44,135 bases of DNA from Candidatus Omnitrophota bacterium (GTDB lineage Bacteria > Omnitrophota > Gorgyraeia > B26-G9), in the NCBI GenBank assembly GCA_016213925.1, contig JACQZH010000029.1, forward strand, positions 1-44,135, in the 5' to 3' direction. The notes below the pieces were generated by a model. That model saw only the letters and a list, made by a program, of their open reading frames with translations. It was not told the origin of the DNA and ran no database searches. Shown in pieces: positions 1 to 7,240 of the stretch. The position numbers and the translations under genes are program-made. The first letter of the stretch is position 1; each line of letters starts with the position of its first letter.

Positions 1-158
1 AACTGCTTAATGAAAATAAAGATAGTAAAATTTACTTAGATAATATCCCCCCTATGCTGGCAAATTTTGGAGTAAAAGTTGTGGAGAAAGACGGGAAATA
101 TTTTGCAGAAACAGCAATATCCGGCCTCAATGTAGAACAAAAACAAACAGGAAAATAA
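1..158 (+). CDS. C-terminal end of an unrecognised protein (5' partial)
   Basis: An open frame enters from the left edge (first full codon at base 3) and ends at TAA 156-158, giving about 51 residues with the ending GLNVEQKQTGK. The visible part is hydrophilic, with no membrane segment and no motif I recognise. The next 500 bases hold remnants of a PKD-type repeat protein in another frame, so this may be the tail of an intact upstream gene or itself part of that debris. Only the frame and the stop are supported. Confidence 0.4.
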   Translation, partial: LLNENKDSKIYLDNIPPMLANFGVKVVEKDGKYFAETAISGLNVEQKQTGK

Positions 159-169
159 AACCTGCCTAA

Positions 170-619
170 GAAATAAATTATAAATCAAAAAACAGCAAAG
201 CCAGCGGGCCGGGAAACGTAACCTTTTCCAGCCCGAACAGCGCGAATACCAATTTCTCCTCGGATACTTCGGAAATAATAACGGAAGAAACCGGTTTTAA
301 TAATAATTGGAGCGGGCCGATAGTTACAAGCGGAACCATAGAAGCAACAGCTATTTTTGGTGGGGCGCAGTTTGTCAAAACAATAAATGTTAGTGTGAAT
401 TCCAGGAACTGGGAAATGGCTGCTCCGCCTTCAGCCCAGGAAGTCGCTGCTCCGGCGTGGGATGGAAGGGTTGGGCATGGGGAGGGATTTTATAATGTTG
501 ATAACGAAATTCAAAGCGAACCAGGATACGTTGATTCCGGCCCGAATAAAGGATTTTATTATATCTTGGAAAGTAATTACTGGGAAGCAAAAACATTGAC
601 AAAGAAAAAAAGAAAATGA
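170..619 (+). pseudogene. Remnant of a PKD/Ig-like repeat surface protein
   Basis: A frame open from the TAA at 167-169 to the stop at 617-619 has no good start codon near its beginning. Its first part reads SGPGNVTFSSPNSANTNFSS, the typical strand pattern of PKD-like repeats from large secreted proteins. The same module recurs at 1734-1799. The later part (from 395) is an acidic, aromatic stretch ending in a Lys-rich tail, which does not look like a normal domain end. With no start and a related fragment on the far side of a transposase, I read it as a decayed segment of a once longer repeat protein. An expressed short ORF from ATG 395 is possible but unlikely. Confidence 0.4.
203..268 (+). 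repeat. 66-bp direct repeat, copy 1 (PKD-like module)
   Basis: These 66 bases match 1734-1799 except for about five substitutions clustered near 229-236. Both copies encode the PKD-like core SGPGNVTFS. They lie on either side of the transposase element, as expected for two modules of one repeat protein gene. Confidence 0.75.
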
Positions 620-642
620 TAAAATCTATTTGAAGTAGGGTA

Positions 643-665
643 GGGGACGTTCATCAAAACATCAA
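643..665 (+). repeat. Left terminal inverted repeat of the transposase element
   Basis: It is the exact reverse complement of 1681-1703 (23 of 23 bases) and begins GGGGACGTTC. Confidence 0.85.
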
Positions 666-696
666 CAAGTGGGAACGAATATGGTAAAGATAGGGT

Positions 697-1679
697 ATGC
701 CGCGTCAAGCAAGAATAGATTACCCCGGAGCTTTAAATCATACCATCGGCAGAGGGATAGAGCGGAAAGCGATATTCAAAGAAGAAGCCGATAAATCCGC
801 CTTTCTAAAGCGAATCAAAGACAATCTGAGCAAAAGCAGTATGCGTTGTTATGCCTGGTGCGTAATGGATAATCATTTTCATTTATTACTGGAAACCGGC
901 AAGACAGGCTTAGCGGAGTTTATGCGAAGATTGTTGACCAGTTACGCGGTTTATTATAATGTAAAGTATAACGCAGCGGCCATTTATTTCAAAACAGGTA
1001 TAAATCGATAATCTGCGATAAAGACAGATATTTGTTATTGCTGATAAGATATATTCATTTAAATCCGGTTAAAGCAAATGTTGTCAAAATTGAAGGATTG
1101 AATAAATATCAATGGACTGGGCATAAGGAACTAATAGGCAAGGGAGAAGAAGCGGAAAGCCTAATAGAACGGCAAGAAGTGCTTAAGTATTTTGGTGAAA
1201 AACAGAAGCAAGCACTAAAAGAATATGAAGAATTTATAATAGACGGGATAGGGGGAAGAGAAGATTACGAAGGAGGGGGATTGATCAGGAGCGCCGGAGG
1301 CCTAGATGAAGTGATCAAGCGGCGATATGATGAGCAGGAAATGTATGATGAGAGAATCTTAGGGGATGGATATTTTGTCGAGCAGGTGCACGCGCAGTTA
1401 GAAGCAGAGGAACAGGTAAAGGTAAAAGATTCGGACGAATTATTAAATAAGATAAGCCGATTTTATGGGCGGAAAAAAGAAGATATAATCGCAAGGCCGA
1501 CGAAAGAAGTGAGGGCAGCCAGGTGTGTGTATTTATATTTAGGGAATAAATATTTATCTAAAAGTTTGACGCAATTAGGCAGGCAGCTGGGGATAAAGCA
1601 GCCTGCGGCAAGCATGGGATTAGAAAAAGGCAAAGAAGAGATAAAGAGGTTAGGCGGAGAAATCAAGATATTAATATAA
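697..1679 (+). pseudogene. REP-associated tyrosine transposase (IS200-like Y1_Tnp), frameshifted
   Basis: HUH-type single-strand transposase of the TnpA_REP/RAYT group. The N-terminal part starts MPRQARIDYPGALNHTIGRG and contains the metal-binding HUH motif in MDNHFHLLLE (about residues 57-66). The frame breaks at about 971: one missing base turns the expected RSGHLFQNRYKS into a stop at 1009-1011. The continuation (LLLIRYIHLNPVKANVVK, then a long C-terminal extension ending in a helix-turn-helix-like segment) runs to 1679 in another frame. Y1 transposases of this group cut single-stranded DNA at REP hairpins. The frameshift would inactivate it unless it is an assembly error. Confidence 0.85.
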
Positions 1680-1680
1680 A

Positions 1681-1703
1681 TTGATGTTTTGATGAACGTC
1701 CCC
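1681..1703 (+). repeat. Right terminal inverted repeat of the transposase element
   Basis: It is the exact reverse complement of 643-665, followed by a run of C that lengthens the GGGG end of the left copy. Confidence 0.85.
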
Positions 1704-1710
1704 CCCCCTA

Positions 1711-1805
1711 CCTCTTACTCCTGGAGCAAGGTTAGCGGGCCGGGAAACGTAACCTTTTCCGCTTCTAACAGCGCGAATACCAATTTCTCCTCGGATACTC
1801 CGGGA
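1711..1805 (+). pseudogene. PKD-like module fragment right of the transposase
   Basis: It encodes TSYSWSKVSGPGNVTFSASN and continues to SSDTPG, the standard PKD-like Trp...SGPG...PG pattern, then loses similarity at about 1805. Bases 1734-1799 are the second copy of the 66-bp repeat at 203-268. The open frame continues to 2045 but overlaps the phoH gene antisense, so only this segment is meaningful. Confidence 0.5.
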
Positions 1806-1863
1806 ATTAATTTGACCCCACTTCTCTTAAGATTGGCATTAACCCAAATTTCGCTTGCACCTT

Positions 1864-3213
1864 TTAATCTATGGTGTGAGGGTAGAGCATGTCGCTTGCT
1901 AGTTCCGCCAGTTCCGAGCGTTCGCCTTTTTCAAGGTTCATGTGCGCGTAAAGGTTCTGGCCTTTCATCTTGTCTATTAGGTACGTTAGCCCGTTGGAAT
2001 AAGTGTTTAGATAAGGATGGTCAATCTGGAAAATATCTCCTGTAAAGACCATTTTTGTGTTTTCTCCGGCACGGGTGATTATTGTTTTTACTTCGTGCGG
2101 CGTAAGGTTTTGCGCTTCATCAACAATGAAAAAAATATCAACTAAGCTTCTGCCGCGGATATATGAAAGCGGAGAAATGACTAGTTTTTCCTCATCAAGC
2201 AGTTTTTGGATCTTACGCTGTTTAACCGCGGACTCAATTGATTTGTGTTTAATAACCCCCAGGTTATCATATAAAGGCTGCATGTAAGGCTCCAGTTTCG
2301 ACTGGATGTCTCCGGGTAAATAGCCGATATCTTTATTGCTTAAAGGGACTATAGGCCTGGCCATGTAAATCTGGTAATATTCTTTTTTATTGGCAAGGGC
2401 TCCGGCTAAAGCGAGCAATGTTTTTCCTGTTCCGGCCTTGCCTGAAATAGTAAGTAATTGGATTTTTGGATTCATTAAGGCGTCTAAGGCAAAGATCTGT
2501 TCTGCGTTACGCGGCATTATCCCGTAGGCGGCGAGCTTGTTTACGCGCTGGATTTTTTTTGTTTCGAAATCGAAACGCGCGAGCGCTGACTTTTTTCCGT
2601 TGCGCATGATGATATATTCGTTAGGAAGCAGCGGTTTTTCCTGCGAGATTTCCGAGCTGTCTAGTTCAAACGGTTCTTTATACATGAGGTTTATGACTGC
2701 ATCGCTTATGTTTTCGATAACACGGTAGCCCTTATAAAGCTCTGAAATATCTTTGACATGGTCAGAAGTGTAATCCTCGGCGATCAAACCGACTGCTTTT
2801 GCTTTCATGCGCAGGTTTACGTCTTTGCTTACCAGGATGATCTGTCTTTCCGGAAGCTCCTGTGACAGGCAGTAAGCGATGTTTAAGATATGGTGGTCAG
2901 GCCTGTTACTTGAAAAGTTAAGCGCGAGGTTTTCATGTATTGTGGTGCCTAACTTTATTATTATCTTGCTTCTGTCCGGCGCGATCCTTACTCCTTCGCC
3001 GAACATTTGGTCTCCGCTTAGGTCATCTAAGGTGCGCACGAATTCCCGTGCGTGAAAATTAAGAGTTTCATTTCCTTTTTTGAATTTATCAAGTTCTTCG
3101 AGAACCTGGATGGGGATAACAATATCATTGTCTTTAAATTGGTAAATACAAGAACTGTCGTGAAGAATAACATTAGTATCAAGGACAAATGTTTTTGTTT
3201 TTTTGGGGGGCAT
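1864..3213 (-). CDS. PIN domain-PhoH ATPase fusion (PhoH2/YlaK type)
   Basis: A 449-residue protein with an N-terminal PIN nuclease-like domain (FVLDTNVILHD with the first catalytic Asp at about residue 12, then further acidic residues to about 150) and a C-terminal PhoH P-loop ATPase. The Walker A GKAGTGKT lies near residue 257 and the Walker B IVDEAQ near 360. PIN-PhoH proteins are RNA helicase/nuclease-like factors, often linked to toxin-antitoxin descent and RNA turnover. Length is normal for the family. The start is fixed by AAAGGA seven bases before ATG. The gene stands alone, divergent from 3424, with a sigma-70-like promoter at 3282-3310. Confidence 0.92.
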   Translation of the reverse strand: MPPKKTKTFVLDTNVILHDSSCIYQFKDNDIVIPIQVLEELDKFKKGNETLNFHAREFVRTLDDLSGDQMFGEGVRIAPDRSKIIIKLGTTIHENLALNFSSNRPDHHILNIAYCLSQELPERQIILVSKDVNLRMKAKAVGLIAEDYTSDHVKDISELYKGYRVIENISDAVINLMYKEPFELDSSEISQEKPLLPNEYIIMRNGKKSALARFDFETKKIQRVNKLAAYGIMPRNAEQIFALDALMNPKIQLLTISGKAGTGKTLLALAGALANKKEYYQIYMARPIVPLSNKDIGYLPGDIQSKLEPYMQPLYDNLGVIKHKSIESAVKQRKIQKLLDEEKLVISPLSYIRGRSLVDIFFIVDEAQNLTPHEVKTIITRAGENTKMVFTGDIFQIDHPYLNTYSNGLTYLIDKMKGQNLYAHMNLEKGERSELAELASDMLYPHTID

Positions 3214-3281
3214 GGCAAATCCTTTTGTTAAAAGTTACGCTGGTTTTTAATCAGCCGGATTTCCGTATCCAGCTTATTTTA

Positions 3282-3310
3282 ATTATAATCAAAATAATTA
3301 ATTTAAGCAA
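3282..3310 (-). promoter_or_regulatory. Promoter for the PIN-PhoH gene
   Basis: On the minus strand TTGCTT (3305-3310) is followed after 17 bases by TATAAT (3282-3287). The transcript would begin with a 7-bp hairpin (3254-3273) with the loop ACGGAA. Confidence 0.65.
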
Positions 3311-3423
3311 TAATTTTATTGTTTACCCGGAAAAGCGTTGTTATACTATCAATAAAGGCTGCGTATAAAATATTAATCGCTAACTCTTATACACTGTAAC
3401 GCATAGTGGAGGAAAGGTAAAAT

Positions 3424-3945
3424 ATGGTCTACATTAATATTGTATATATAGTTTTAGGTATTCTTTTGCTTATGCTCGGCAGGCAATTGTTCTGGCTGTT
3501 TGTCGCGGGTATTGCTTTTATTGCCGGGCTCGAATACGTTTCTCTTTTATTGCCGAAAATTTCCTCTAACGGGATTTTGATTATAAGCCTGATCGCGGCG
3601 ATTTTCGGGTTAATCATGGCTTTTCTGGTGCAGCGCGTGGGCGTGCGCATTGCCGGTTTTATTTGCGGAGGATATATCGCTTTAAATATTATTAGAGAAT
3701 TCGGCTTAAAAACAGGCTGTCTGCCGTGGGTGATTTTTCTTCTTGGAGGCATAGCCGGATTGATCCTGGTGACAATGTTGTTTGACTGGGCATTAATTAT
3801 ATTGTCTTCGTTAAGCGGCGCGTTTTTTATTATCAGCAGGGCCGGTTTCAGCTTAGAGCTTTCAAAAATATTATTCGTTATTTTGGTGTTTATCGGCATA
3901 GCTGTGCAGGCAAGCCAGATAAAAGAAACAAAAAATCAAAATTAA
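3424..3945 (+). CDS. Multi-pass membrane protein of unknown function (173 aa)
   Basis: Nearly the whole protein is hydrophobic, with about six membrane segments, including a glycine-rich RIAGFICGGYIALNII and a short hydrophilic C-terminus. The overall look resembles DUF4203/TMEM198-like small membrane proteins, but I see no diagnostic motif and do not assign a function. The start has a strong Shine-Dalgarno site (GGAGGAAAGG, ending about 6 bases before ATG). It runs in the same direction as the small broken gene at 4009 and the outer-membrane protein at 4257. Confidence 0.7.
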   Translation: MVYINIVYIVLGILLLMLGRQLFWLFVAGIAFIAGLEYVSLLLPKISSNGILIISLIAAIFGLIMAFLVQRVGVRIAGFICGGYIALNIIREFGLKTGCLPWVIFLLGGIAGLILVTMLFDWALIILSSLSGAFFIISRAGFSLELSKILFVILVFIGIAVQASQIKETKNQN

Positions 3946-4008
3946 GCGGCTGTCTCTAAAACTTGATTAAACGAAAACTATTGAGGTCTTATTAAGGGGA
4001 GGAAGCCA

Positions 4009-4240
4009 ATGGCCGAAGATGTTGATGTAAAGGCGCAGGCAATACGCGGACAATCCTGAAAAAGGAAAAAGAAGTATGGTGGTTGGAGCCGGATTATTTT
4101 TTTTTGGGCTTATCATTACGATGGTTTTAGAAATAATGGCTATAAATAAAAGTGTGGGATATTATACGATTGCAATCGGCCCGATGCTTTTAGGGCTGGG
4201 AATCTTTATTAAGGGATTTATTGAATACCGGCTTCGATAA
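4009..4240 (+). pseudogene. Small two-span membrane protein, frameshifted near 4042
   Basis: A strong RBS (GGGGAGGAA) precedes ATG 4009, which starts MAEDVDVKAQA and would stop at 4057-4059. A one-base shift at about 4042 continues as YADNPEKGKRSMVVGAGLFF and runs to TAA 4238-4240 through two hydrophobic segments. The join gives a sensible 76-residue protein with a charged N-terminus and a hairpin of two helices, so I read this as one gene with an extra base. Alternatively the 54-residue part is translated alone from ATG 4076, preceded by AAAGGAAAAAG. No family was recognised. Confidence 0.55.
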
Positions 4241-4256
4241 CTAAGAAAAGGAGTGT

Positions 4257-5060
4257 ATGGCAAAAATAAAACTGATTCTTGCGGGATTGTTTATCTTTGG
4301 CAGTGTTTCTTGCGCCTTCGCCCAAAAGAACAGTTGGCAGGAATTGGAAATAGGAAGCGAATTTTCTTTTATCGCCTATAAAGAACCGGGAGTTATGGAA
4401 CAGCAGGGAGCAATGAGCGGATTTAGCGGTTCTCTTACCAACTACGGAGAGTACATATTCAGGGCCGAAGGAAAGATAGGTTACGCGAATATGGATTATC
4501 AATCTAGAAATACCGGGGACATGGATAATATAGATGATTACCTTCTTGAGGTCAGGGGTATTGCCGGAGGAGAACTTAAAGAAGTGGAAGAGATAAGGAT
4601 TATTCCGTATCTGGGAATCGGGTTCAGGTATTTGAGTGATGATTCCCAGGGTATGACAACTAACACGGGAGCGCTGGGCTATAAAAGAGAAGCGAATTAT
4701 TATTATATTCCCATAGGCCTGGAAATATCCTCATGGGAAGCAGGAGATAAAGGAATAAGGGTATTCCTGGAATTCGATTATTTTATAAAAGGAGTGCAGA
4801 AAAGTTATTTAAGCGGAGCGGTGCTTGCGTTTAATGATCCGGAAAATAGCCAGAATGAAGGATATGGATATAGGGCAAGCGTAAGGTTTAGGAAAAAAAC
4901 CGCGGATTTGGATTTTGTCTTTGAGCCGTTTTTTCGCTGCTGGAGAATTGAGCAGTCGGAATCAACTGATATAACGTATTCAGGGGTTATAATCGGGTTT
5001 GGATATGAGCCGAAGAATATCTCCACAGAATACGGCCTAAAAATGTCAATGGTATTTTAG
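4257..5060 (+). CDS. Exported outer-membrane beta-barrel-like protein
   Basis: The 267-residue protein begins with a signal peptide (MAKIKLILAGLFIFGSVSC, cleavage probably after AFA at about residue 22). The rest alternates short amphipathic strands rich in Tyr, Gly, Phe and charged residues, and it ends in a terminal Phe, as outer-membrane barrels usually do. This indicates an 8- to 12-strand barrel or porin-like protein in a Gram-negative envelope. The substrate is not apparent. GGAG lies five bases before ATG. Confidence 0.7.
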   Translation: MAKIKLILAGLFIFGSVSCAFAQKNSWQELEIGSEFSFIAYKEPGVMEQQGAMSGFSGSLTNYGEYIFRAEGKIGYANMDYQSRNTGDMDNIDDYLLEVRGIAGGELKEVEEIRIIPYLGIGFRYLSDDSQGMTTNTGALGYKREANYYYIPIGLEISSWEAGDKGIRVFLEFDYFIKGVQKSYLSGAVLAFNDPENSQNEGYGYRASVRFRKKTADLDFVFEPFFRCWRIEQSESTDITYSGVIIGFGYEPKNISTEYGLKMSMVF

Positions 5061-5245
5061 TAGATTTAACCCGCCTTCGCGGAATTCCCCATCTGTGAGG
5101 GTGGGGATGCCCGTTAACGCAGTTGACGAGGTCTCTCCGTAGGCGGAAATAGCGAAATGAATTCCGCTTCGGCGAGGTTTACGCTTCGACGAAGTGAAGA
5201 GAGAGACTCGCTTCGCTTGACGCAAGTCGAAGCGGGTAAGCCCGT
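5061..5245. repeat. GC-rich palindromic intergenic element
   Basis: This non-coding stretch is richer in GC than its neighbours and built of inverted repeats. CGCTTCGAC (about 5182) pairs with GTCGAAGCG (about 5227), enclosing an inner AAGTGAAG/CTTCGCTT stem. A second imperfect pair joins GCGGAATTC (5077-5085) to GAATTCCGC (about 5160). It resembles a REP/MITE-like element lying between the outer-membrane gene and the SixA-type gene. No convincing ORF is present. Confidence 0.5.
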
Positions 5246-5265
5246 GGAGCTTCAAGGAGTTTGGG

Positions 5266-5763
5266 ATGAAACATCTTTATCTGCTCAGGCACGCAAAATC
5301 AAACTGGGATAACCCAAAGCTGGATGATTTTGACCGGCCTTTGAATACAAAAGGAAAAAAAGATGCTCCGCGGGTAGGTAAATTTTTAAAAAAACAGGAG
5401 CTTATTCCTGATGTGATTATTTCAAGCCCGGCAAAAAGGGCGATAGAAACAGCCGAAATTATCGCGAAAAGCGTTAAATACCCTTTCTCCAAGATAATCC
5501 AAGACAATAATATTTATAACGCGCAAATGAAAACCCTGCTAAAAACAGTGAGGTCCATAAATGATAAAAATGAAAAAGCAATGCTTATCGGGCATAACCC
5601 CGGGATAACAGACCTTGCGAATTGCCTTAGTTCCTTTCAGGTAGAAAATATTCCGGCCTGCGGAATAGTTTGCCTTGATTTTGATGCGGATTCCTGGAAA
5701 AGCGCGGGCAAAGATAACGGGATTTTTATTTTATTTAATTTCCCTGAAAAACTTAAAAAATAA
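5266..5763 (+). CDS. sixA: SixA-type phosphohistidine phosphatase
   Basis: A 165-residue histidine-phosphatase superfamily protein. The catalytic RHA motif is at residues 8-10 (LYLLRHAKSNW), the substrate Arg region at SSPAKRAIETAEII, and the second catalytic His in LIGHNPGITDLA. SixA enzymes dephosphorylate phosphohistidine on phosphorelay or PTS proteins, and the short length and RHAKS form match that subgroup rather than phosphoglycerate mutase. The start is preceded by AAGGAG. No partner histidine kinase is nearby, so the substrate is unknown. Confidence 0.85.
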   Translation: MKHLYLLRHAKSNWDNPKLDDFDRPLNTKGKKDAPRVGKFLKKQELIPDVIISSPAKRAIETAEIIAKSVKYPFSKIIQDNNIYNAQMKTLLKTVRSINDKNEKAMLIGHNPGITDLANCLSSFQVENIPACGIVCLDFDADSWKSAGKDNGIFILFNFPEKLKK

Positions 5764-5861
5764 TATTTACACATACCGCAAGTTAAAATAAACAGATGCG
5801 CATGTGCGAAATTCGGGATAAATCAGTGGTATGGGTTATTAAATTAAAAACCAATTAAGCA

Positions 5862-7045
5862 ATGAAAAAAACAGAAGTCTTTTTAACAGCAGTATTTCTT
5901 TTGAGCATTAGCGGATGCAATGCTTCAAATATTAAAAATATTAATATAAAAGAAACCAATGATTTTACCGTTAAATATACTCTTGATAATGAAAATTTTG
6001 TAATTTTTACTTCGGGAGCCTTCCGAAGTTATGAAAAAAATAACCAGGATAATGAAGACGGTGAATTAGAAGAATTAATAACAGAGGCTGTGGTTAAACA
6101 AAAAAATCATCCTAGTTTTGATCCTGTTTATGCAATAAATCCGCTGGATTTTAAAAAGAGGGTTTTAGCCGATTACGAGAGTTACTATAGATTCCCGGAA
6201 AACCACTGCAAATATCAAAAAAAGATACCTCCGGAAGATTTAGATAAAATGATAAACGAATCCAAGTCAAAAGAGTTTTTCGAATCTAAATCAAAAAAGC
6301 TTGAATCAGGTAATTTTAAAAAGCTTATTATTGAGAAATTAAAAATAAAATATTTATTGGATGAGCTAAATAAAAAACCAGCTGAGGTTATTTGCGTTAA
6401 TATCGCTGATAAGCAAAATTATACGGAAAAAAAATTATTAGTTAAAGACCGGAATGTCGGATGTTTTGAAGTGCTTATGCTGCAGCCTAAGCAAAAAAAC
6501 CTCAAATATCCGGCAATTATATGCTTCCACGGGCATGGCCAATCCAATAAAGATTTTCCGCCGCAATATTTAGTTGAGGATTTAATAAGAGAAGGGTTTG
6601 TGCTAATCATCGCTTCTTTTCGGGCAATGGGATTAACGGAAGCGGAATACTTAATAAGCAAAAAATTGTTGTTAAATGGTTTTACTTTAATGGGCTTAGG
6701 GTTTATGAAACTATGCGGGTGGAACAATATCTAAGAAGCCTTAAATATATTGATTTCGGTAATATCGGCCTTATGGGGCATTCCGGCGGATGCAGCGTTG
6801 CATCTTTCATGTCAATTCTGTGCCCTTCGATAAAAACAAAGGTTGTTGATAGTGAAAGCAGCTTTATAAATATCAGCGGCCTTTACGGGATTTATGATGA
6901 AATACTGCCGGATTTAGCTGGCTATGCGCAATTAATTCATAACTGCAATTTTAATCCGGAGATTAAAAAATTAAAAGTTTCATACGGCTATGTCAATTCA
7001 GGGCAAGAAGTGGTAGAATTTTTTAAAAGGAATTTTAAATATTGA
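5862..7045 (+). pseudogene. Lipoprotein alpha/beta hydrolase (acetylxylan esterase-like), frameshifted
   Basis: It starts with a lipoprotein signal (MKKTEVFLTAVFLLSISGC, lipobox ISGC, Cys 19). The hydrolase core includes ICFHGHGQSNKD (oxyanion region) and, after the shift, the nucleophile elbow GLMGHSGG. One base is missing at about 6693-6695: the first frame ends at 6734 with GFMKLCGWNNI, while the correct continuation LRVYETMRVEQYLRSL is in the next frame and runs to 7045. The expected C-terminal segment with the catalytic His is not evident, so the protein may also be truncated. Members are dienelactone-hydrolase-like esterases acting on acylated carbohydrates. It is broken unless the missing base is an assembly error. 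Confidence 0.75.
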
Positions 7046-7172
7046 AACAGGAGACTTGCTGATTTTATGCCTGGAGTTTTTGCGGCAAGCAAGGGCATTG
7101 CCTGATGAAGTCATGGCAAAATGCTATAAGTGCTATCATAATAAATCAGATTTTTTGTTAAAGAGTAAGTAA
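7017..7172 (+). pseudogene. Possible coding remnant, 51 codons, no start
   Basis: A frame different from the preceding hydrolase stays open from 7017 to TAA 7170-7172 and reads like a natural protein end (LEFLRQARALPDEVMAKCY, then a short Lys-rich tail). It has no start codon of its own. It may be the real end of a further shifted hydrolase or a fragment of a lost gene. The family was not recognised. Confidence 0.25.
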
Positions 7173-7240
7173 AAAGATTTTTCTTTGCGGCCAAAAATTG
7201 AATTGTGTGTATTGGAAATAAGTTTCTGGAGATTGGGTTT

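Larger units (their letters stand above)
641..1710 (+). mobile_element. REP-associated (Y1) transposase element with terminal inverted repeats
   Basis: Bases 643-665 (starting GGGGACGTTCATC) are the exact reverse complement of 1681-1703, a 23-bp perfect inverted repeat. Outside it the match continues as GGTA next to a G-run, four G at the left and nine at the right, so the homopolymer has changed length. The left end also holds a small REP-like palindrome (CGTTC with GAACG, 649-675). The pair encloses one transposase gene. Both flanks carry PKD-like coding debris, so the element sits in or between modules of that gene. Target-site duplication was not identified. Confidence 0.75.

Noticed and set aside
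1689-2045. 118-residue ORF on the plus strand
   Set aside because: Only 1711-1805 resembles a protein module; the rest is antisense to the well-supported phoH gene.
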